A DNA stretch of 64,000 nt from the NCBI GenBank assembly GCA_018873245.2, contig JAEMBT020000005.1:7240001-7304000 (forward strand), read 5' to 3'. A program made the position numbers and the translations under genes. Positions 60,401 to 64,000 of this stretch are shown piece by piece. This stretch comes from Archegozetes longisetosus (taxonomy: Eukaryota > Arthropoda > Arachnida > Sarcoptiformes > Trhypochthoniidae). How positions within the stretch are numbered: the stretch's first letter is position 1; each line of letters starts with the position of its first letter. The notes under the pieces were generated by a model. The model ran no database searches and had not been told where the DNA came from. It saw nothing but the letters and a program-made list of their open reading frames with translations.

Positions 60401-61019
60401 GAAATCTAAAATTTTTGATCTAATAAATGATAGGGCGGAGAATCAACTCGACAAGAGATGTGTCTGACATTTCTTTCATACTATCCAAGAATGAAGAATA
60501 ACAGCCAAATATGTTTGAGTGAAATTACTCAATCATCTGTTATGACGGTTTCAAGTGTGGAAGAATTAACGGGGTAATTATAATATCTTGGACAAACCAA
60601 TCTTCATTTGAAAGACTGCTTTTTCAAGGAAAAAAACTTCTACAATAGTTATAGAAAACGATAGTTCATCCGAAATGGAAGATATATAAATAATTTGCTT
60701 TTAAGAATTAAATTATAATTAGTGAATTTTTTATCAAAATTTTTACATAACTTTCAGATATGGACCAAATCGCGATCCAATTATCAAATTGCCGATAGAG
60801 CTGCAAAACATGAGTTTATCTAAATATTTGGCTGAGAAGAAGGAAGACTGGACTGATAATTACCAGAATTTGATTAAATTTGGTGATCAAAGACAAGCCT
60901 GTTATTGGATTAAATCGCCGAAAGATTTTGATCTGGATTATTTGGTTTCATACCCTAAAAATTTGAAGGAATATAAACCTATCGAAACAAAATGCCAGAA
61001 ATCACATTTGTTAGTATAG
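57475..61019 (+). CDS. DOMON/copper type II monooxygenase (MOXD1/DBH-like), with in-frame stop
   Basis: Family of secreted copper hydroxylases (dopamine beta-hydroxylase, MOXD1). Eight exons: 57475-57738, 58675-59001, 59084-59164, 59259-59723, 59778-59835, 60177-60361, 60434-60573, 60758-61019, all GT-AG with agreeing phases. Order: signal peptide (1-20), DOMON domain (about 23-150), then the two copper domains. CuM ligands are kept: HAH in LPHAHYMGRQ and Met in RQEMCLTFLSYYP. CuH: the usual HH reads HY (LTHYFVVFAC); the third His is kept (QAHYDN). Exon 4 has TAA at 59610-59612 after HTSKLRR, where relatives have Tyr or another residue followed by Asp; the frame stays open after it. So it is either a recent pseudogene, a truncated protein, or a sequence error. 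Intron 1 holds two transposon relics. Confidence 0.85.
58050..58330 (+). pseudogene. Decayed mariner-class transposase in MOXD intron 1
   Basis: Frames read in turn IEWPPYPQASRRLITFF, ISKTGSPV, then NFQKRLRHLVATDG-like pieces (IFKRDFAIW...LMETLRKFS). They match the end of mariner-like transposases ('EWPPRSPDLTPLDYFLWGYLK...FQKRL..C...dG.hFE'). Several frame changes and stops; old and dead. No inverted ends located. Confidence 0.6.
58475..58620. mobile_element. Short pogo-like MITE in MOXD intron 1
   Basis: Left CAGTAATACCTAGCTATAGT, right read inward GTAGTAATACTTCAATATAA; 146 bp, with TATAGT(G/A)AA motifs inside. Non-coding. Confidence 0.55.
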
Positions 61020-61299
61020 GATGCGGTTCGTGGCAAGCTTACAAAGTAAATGCACTCTTCACATTTATGTTAATCTTATCTGAAGATTTGATTTTGTGAA
61101 AGAATTTTTTTTTTATAAATATTGATTGCTCTTTGAGAATGCTTTATAACTATGCTTTATGAAATCGATTTCGTTCATTTCTATTAAAAGAAAATTTTAC
61201 TCAATAGCTTAAATCACTTTGCTCTTATCTAATTGAAGTAAATGTTTATGACTCATGTAACCAATAATTTCAAACTGAGGTATAACTTATGTTAACTAA

Positions 61300-61305
61300 A
61301 ATAAA
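61300..61305 (+). terminator. Candidate poly(A) signal of the MOXD-like gene
   Basis: First AATAAA after the last exon, about 280 bp downstream. Confidence 0.3.
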
Positions 61306-62254
61306 AATGAGTTGGTATTCTGACGCGATTTTTGAGAAATAAGACATTGTCATTATTACGTCTGAAATGAAGTTAATTATATTGCACTCAAGTGCTCAGT
61401 AATTTATGATTAGGGACGACAGAATTAGGGGTATAAAAGTGACTTTTTCAGGAAGGGCTCAGGGGCGTAAAAAGCCAATTTCGGTGTGAAACTCAGGGTA
61501 AAAAATCTTACAATTTGATGTATTTTCAAACATTACTAAAAAATCTCAAATTCAATACGATTATTGCATTACAATATAACTATTAAAATAAATCACGTTT
61601 ATTTTTTGAATATTTTCAACAATAGAATTAAATCTATAATCGGTTAAAAATTATTTTAATTTAAAGAAAGTTCTTCCAGTTTCCACTGATACAAAAGGCA
61701 CATACAATCTTTTAAATCTTTCATCGAAATCATTATGTTTTGTGAATTCAATTAAGTTTGAATTATTTGTAAAACTTTCTTAGACTTCTTGATAGGACTA
61801 CCATTAATTAAAACTTTTATTTTTCACAAAAACATGAGTTTTGGGACAAAAATCTCAATTTCAGGAATTTCAGGCAAAGGTATCAGATTCGGGGAATTCA
61901 GGGGAACTAAATAAGCATAAAATACTTATTAGTAGACACGAATTTATATTTAAAGTGTTCCCTGAAAGTTTTAATTGATATCAGAATTCGGGCGGCCCCG
62001 ATTTATTGGGTCCTTATTTATGATCGCTTTTGATTTTTGAGATTGCTTTAAATGTTTTGTGAATTTAGGACAAACTGAAACTTTGAATAGTGTTCTATAA
62101 GACCCACATACAGCTGACTCTTGAAGTCAGGACAATCAATTATAGTTTTTTTGCTAAGCCTCTTATGTTCGAATGTTTAAATGTTGTTCCAATAGTGAGT
62201 TCAAGGTCTCGAATTGCTAAAAATAATATTCGAAAAGAAATATACATTTTCAAC
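61306..62254. other. Intergenic with GGGGAATTCAGG-like motifs
   Basis: At 61410-61500 and 61850-61910 are short G-rich strips (AGGGCTCAGGGGCG; GGGGAATTCAGGGG) that may mark the two ends of an old insertion of about 500 bp. Inverted ends could not be matched. No gene. Confidence 0.3.
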
Positions 62255-62450
62255 TTTTCAGACGACATAATGAAGACTTTCATGTTTTCGTGAAAACAAA
62301 TGGAGTGAACCCAAGTTTTCAAGCTAAAACATACAATGGACATCGCCCGCAAGACAAATAGATTTTGTACTGATTGCCCATGACATCGATTCCCAACGTG
62401 ATGCTTGTTCTTTTTCATAACTAATGAAACCGATTTCAATAGAACTGATG
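62255..62450 (-). pseudogene. Decayed partial copy of CLC-7 exon 1
   Basis: Aligns without large gaps with 54598-54790, part of CLC-7 exon 1, in the same orientation. Identical blocks include GAGTGAACCCAAGTTTTC, CGTGAT(A/G)(T/C)TTGTTCTTTTTC and CGATTTCAATAGAACTGA. Frame pieces on the minus strand correspond to EIDYTNYEKEQISRS, GDVHC and ENLGSLDL of CLC-7, with at least one stop. No other CLC-7 exon sequence was recognised near it. It looks like the remains of a tandem duplication whose rest has decayed beyond recognition. Confidence 0.8.
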
Positions 62451-63119
62451 AAAAAAAGTTCCTTACAGTTCATGTATAGAATATAGATAAAACCTTTATA
62501 ACTACTATCGATTTGAAGAGCAGTGTAAAATAGTGTGTCTCTAGTTTCGGAAACTTATAGTTTACAAGATATACAAGGTCCCAAAACAATGATCGTCCCC
62601 ATGCACAACAAAAATTGATAGAAAAATTTGAATTTTATTCTTGAATTCTACATAAAAACAGTTAAAAAAATAACTTCAATAATAAAAATCTCAGCCATTA
62701 AATGTTAAGAAAATAAGAAATACAGAACAAAGAATAAAGAATGTCAGAAGTATTCAGATAATAATTGTGATATTAAAATCAAACGATTTCATCCCTTTAT
62801 TGTAATTACAATGTAATCGTGCAACATTGATTACAGAAGCACAAAAATAAAATTTCAAAATTAATTATTGATTTGTTAATCTGATTGCGTTCAACCAATA
62901 ATTAAATGAGAAATGAAATGATGAAATGAGAGGTAAACACATGCTTTGTAGTGCTTTTATAAATTAAAAACTATTTCATAACAACCGAACGACAAACGTA
63001 ATTCTAAATGAGAATTAAGTACATGTCAATCGGATTATGGAAAGTATTAGGGTTTTGCTTATGTAATGTGGTTTTAATTACCAAAATTAAAATTGAATTT
63101 TTATGATAGATAATTAATT
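62451..63119. other. Intergenic, nothing recognised
   Basis: AT-rich. The right part should hold the 3' end and inverted repeat of the adjoining mariner, but the other end is outside the window so it cannot be delimited. Confidence 0.4.
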
Positions 63120-64000
63120 TTAATTAATGATATATTGTCCATCATTTTCAACAACTTGTGTCCATTTATTGACTAAATCTTTGATGCCTTTGCGATAGAA
63201 TGTGGTGTCCTTTTTATCGAAGAATTCATTGATGGTCTTTTTGATGGCTTCAATATCGGCGAACTTCTGGCCATTAAGATGGTGTTGAAGAGATCGGAAC
63301 AAATGATAATCCGAAGGGGCGAGGTCGGGGCTATATGCAGGATGCGGCAAAATTTCATACCCCAATTCCTTAATTTTTTGCCGGGTCTTCTGTGCGGTGT
63401 GTGGTCGAGCGTTATCATGAAGAAGGATAACTTGATTCTTATTGACCAATCGCGGTCTTTTGATCTTCAGTTCCGCACTCATTCGATCCAATTGATTACA
63501 ATAAATATCTGCAGTCACTGTTTGACCCTCTTCCAAAACTTCATACCATATTATGCCGCGATAATCCCACCAAACACAAAATAATGCCTTTTTCGGGTGG
63601 AGACCAGACTTTGCAGTCGGTATCGGTGTATCACCAGGTGATAGCCATTGGAAACTTCTTTCTGGATTTTCATACAAAACCCATTTCTCTCTGATGTTAC
63701 AATTTGTTGAAGAAATGGGCAATTATTGTGTCTAAATAAAAGTGAACTGCAGATTGTTATTCGAAGCGATCTTTGAGTTTCATTCAATTCACGGGGTATC
63801 CAAACTCCTGCCCTAAACACTTTTCCAATTTGTTTGAGATGTTTCCAAACTGTTGCGGGATTACAATTCAACTGAATGGAGATGTCTTCAAGTGTTTGTT
63901 TCGGATCTGATTCGACCAAATCGCGCAAAACTTCATTGTCCACTTCCACCGGTCGGCCGGATTTCGAGTTGTCTTCGACACTGAAGTCGTTGTTTCGGAA
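63120..64000 (-). pseudogene. Mariner transposase (DD34D), broken, runs off the window edge
   Basis: From the right edge inward one frame gives GRPVEVDNEVLRDLVESDPK, then ATVWKHLKQIGKVFRAGVWI and PRELNETQRSLRI (helix-turn-helix and the WVPREL linker). At about 63690-63720 the reading frame changes and continues as EKWVLYENPERSFQWLSPGD, VILLHDNARPHTA, HPAYSPDLAPSDYHLFRSLQ to the stop at 63120. I count 34 residues between the last two Asp (DD34D). The block that should hold the first catalytic Asp (VTGDEKWV in the family) reads VTSE at the frame break, so the copy is inactive. Start and right inverted repeat are outside the window. Confidence 0.88.

Noticed and set aside
62140-62439. 99-codon minus-strand ORF as a gene
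   Set aside because: Part of it is in a decayed CLC-7 exon copy, mostly out of the CLC-7 frame; the rest is unsupported.

Overview
This is animal nuclear DNA. It is very AT-rich, with spliced genes (GT-AG introns from about 60 bp to over 1.5 kb) set in a dense field of DNA-transposon debris. The gene set (an FABP with the conserved lipid-binding-protein intron positions, a CYP4-type P450, a CLC-7 transporter, a DOMON/copper monooxygenase, an EB-module protein) and the many mariner, hAT and pogo-like relics suggest an arthropod, perhaps a mite or other chelicerate. That placement is inference; no marker gene settles it.

Layout: the last two exons of a fatty-acid-binding protein (59-276, +); a small two-helix membrane ORF (1228-1449, +); a long gene-poor stretch to about 18.6 kb with an internally deleted hAT (3556-4090), a foldback element built of 16-bp repeats (14861-15450) and other repeats; an EB-module protein (18603-19391, -); repeats to 26.8 kb, including a second deleted hAT with perfect 8-bp target duplications; a four-exon CYP4-type P450 (27007-30358, -); a tRNA-derived SINE with a microsatellite tail; a Tc1/mariner-class relic; and a long hairpin (32548-33095). 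From 34 to 51 kb lie several MITE families, some nested. In their midst sits an intronless gene in two frames (39841-42272, -) that I match from memory to the bacterial 'sporadically distributed' TIGR04141/DUF6119 family. After 51 kb come CLC-7 (two exons, 52324-54979, -), a MOXD/DBH-like monooxygenase (eight exons, 57475-61019, +) with an in-frame stop, a decayed fragment of CLC-7 exon 1 (62255-62450, -), and a mariner running off the right edge.

The host genes are unrelated housekeeping or detoxification functions and do not form a pathway: FABP carries lipid in the cytosol, CYP4 oxidises fatty acids or xenobiotics in the ER, CLC-7 exchanges chloride and protons in lysosomes, and the DOMON protein belongs to the secreted copper hydroxylases.

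The strongest candidate for something undescribed is the DUF6119-like gene: a protein family otherwise known from scattered bacteria, here in an animal genome, without introns, with an acidic N-terminal extension and an NLS-like basic motif. Second is an 834-bp terminal-inverted-repeat element (36692-37525) whose ends and 4-bp target duplication are shown by an uninterrupted sister copy of its host repeat elsewhere in the window.
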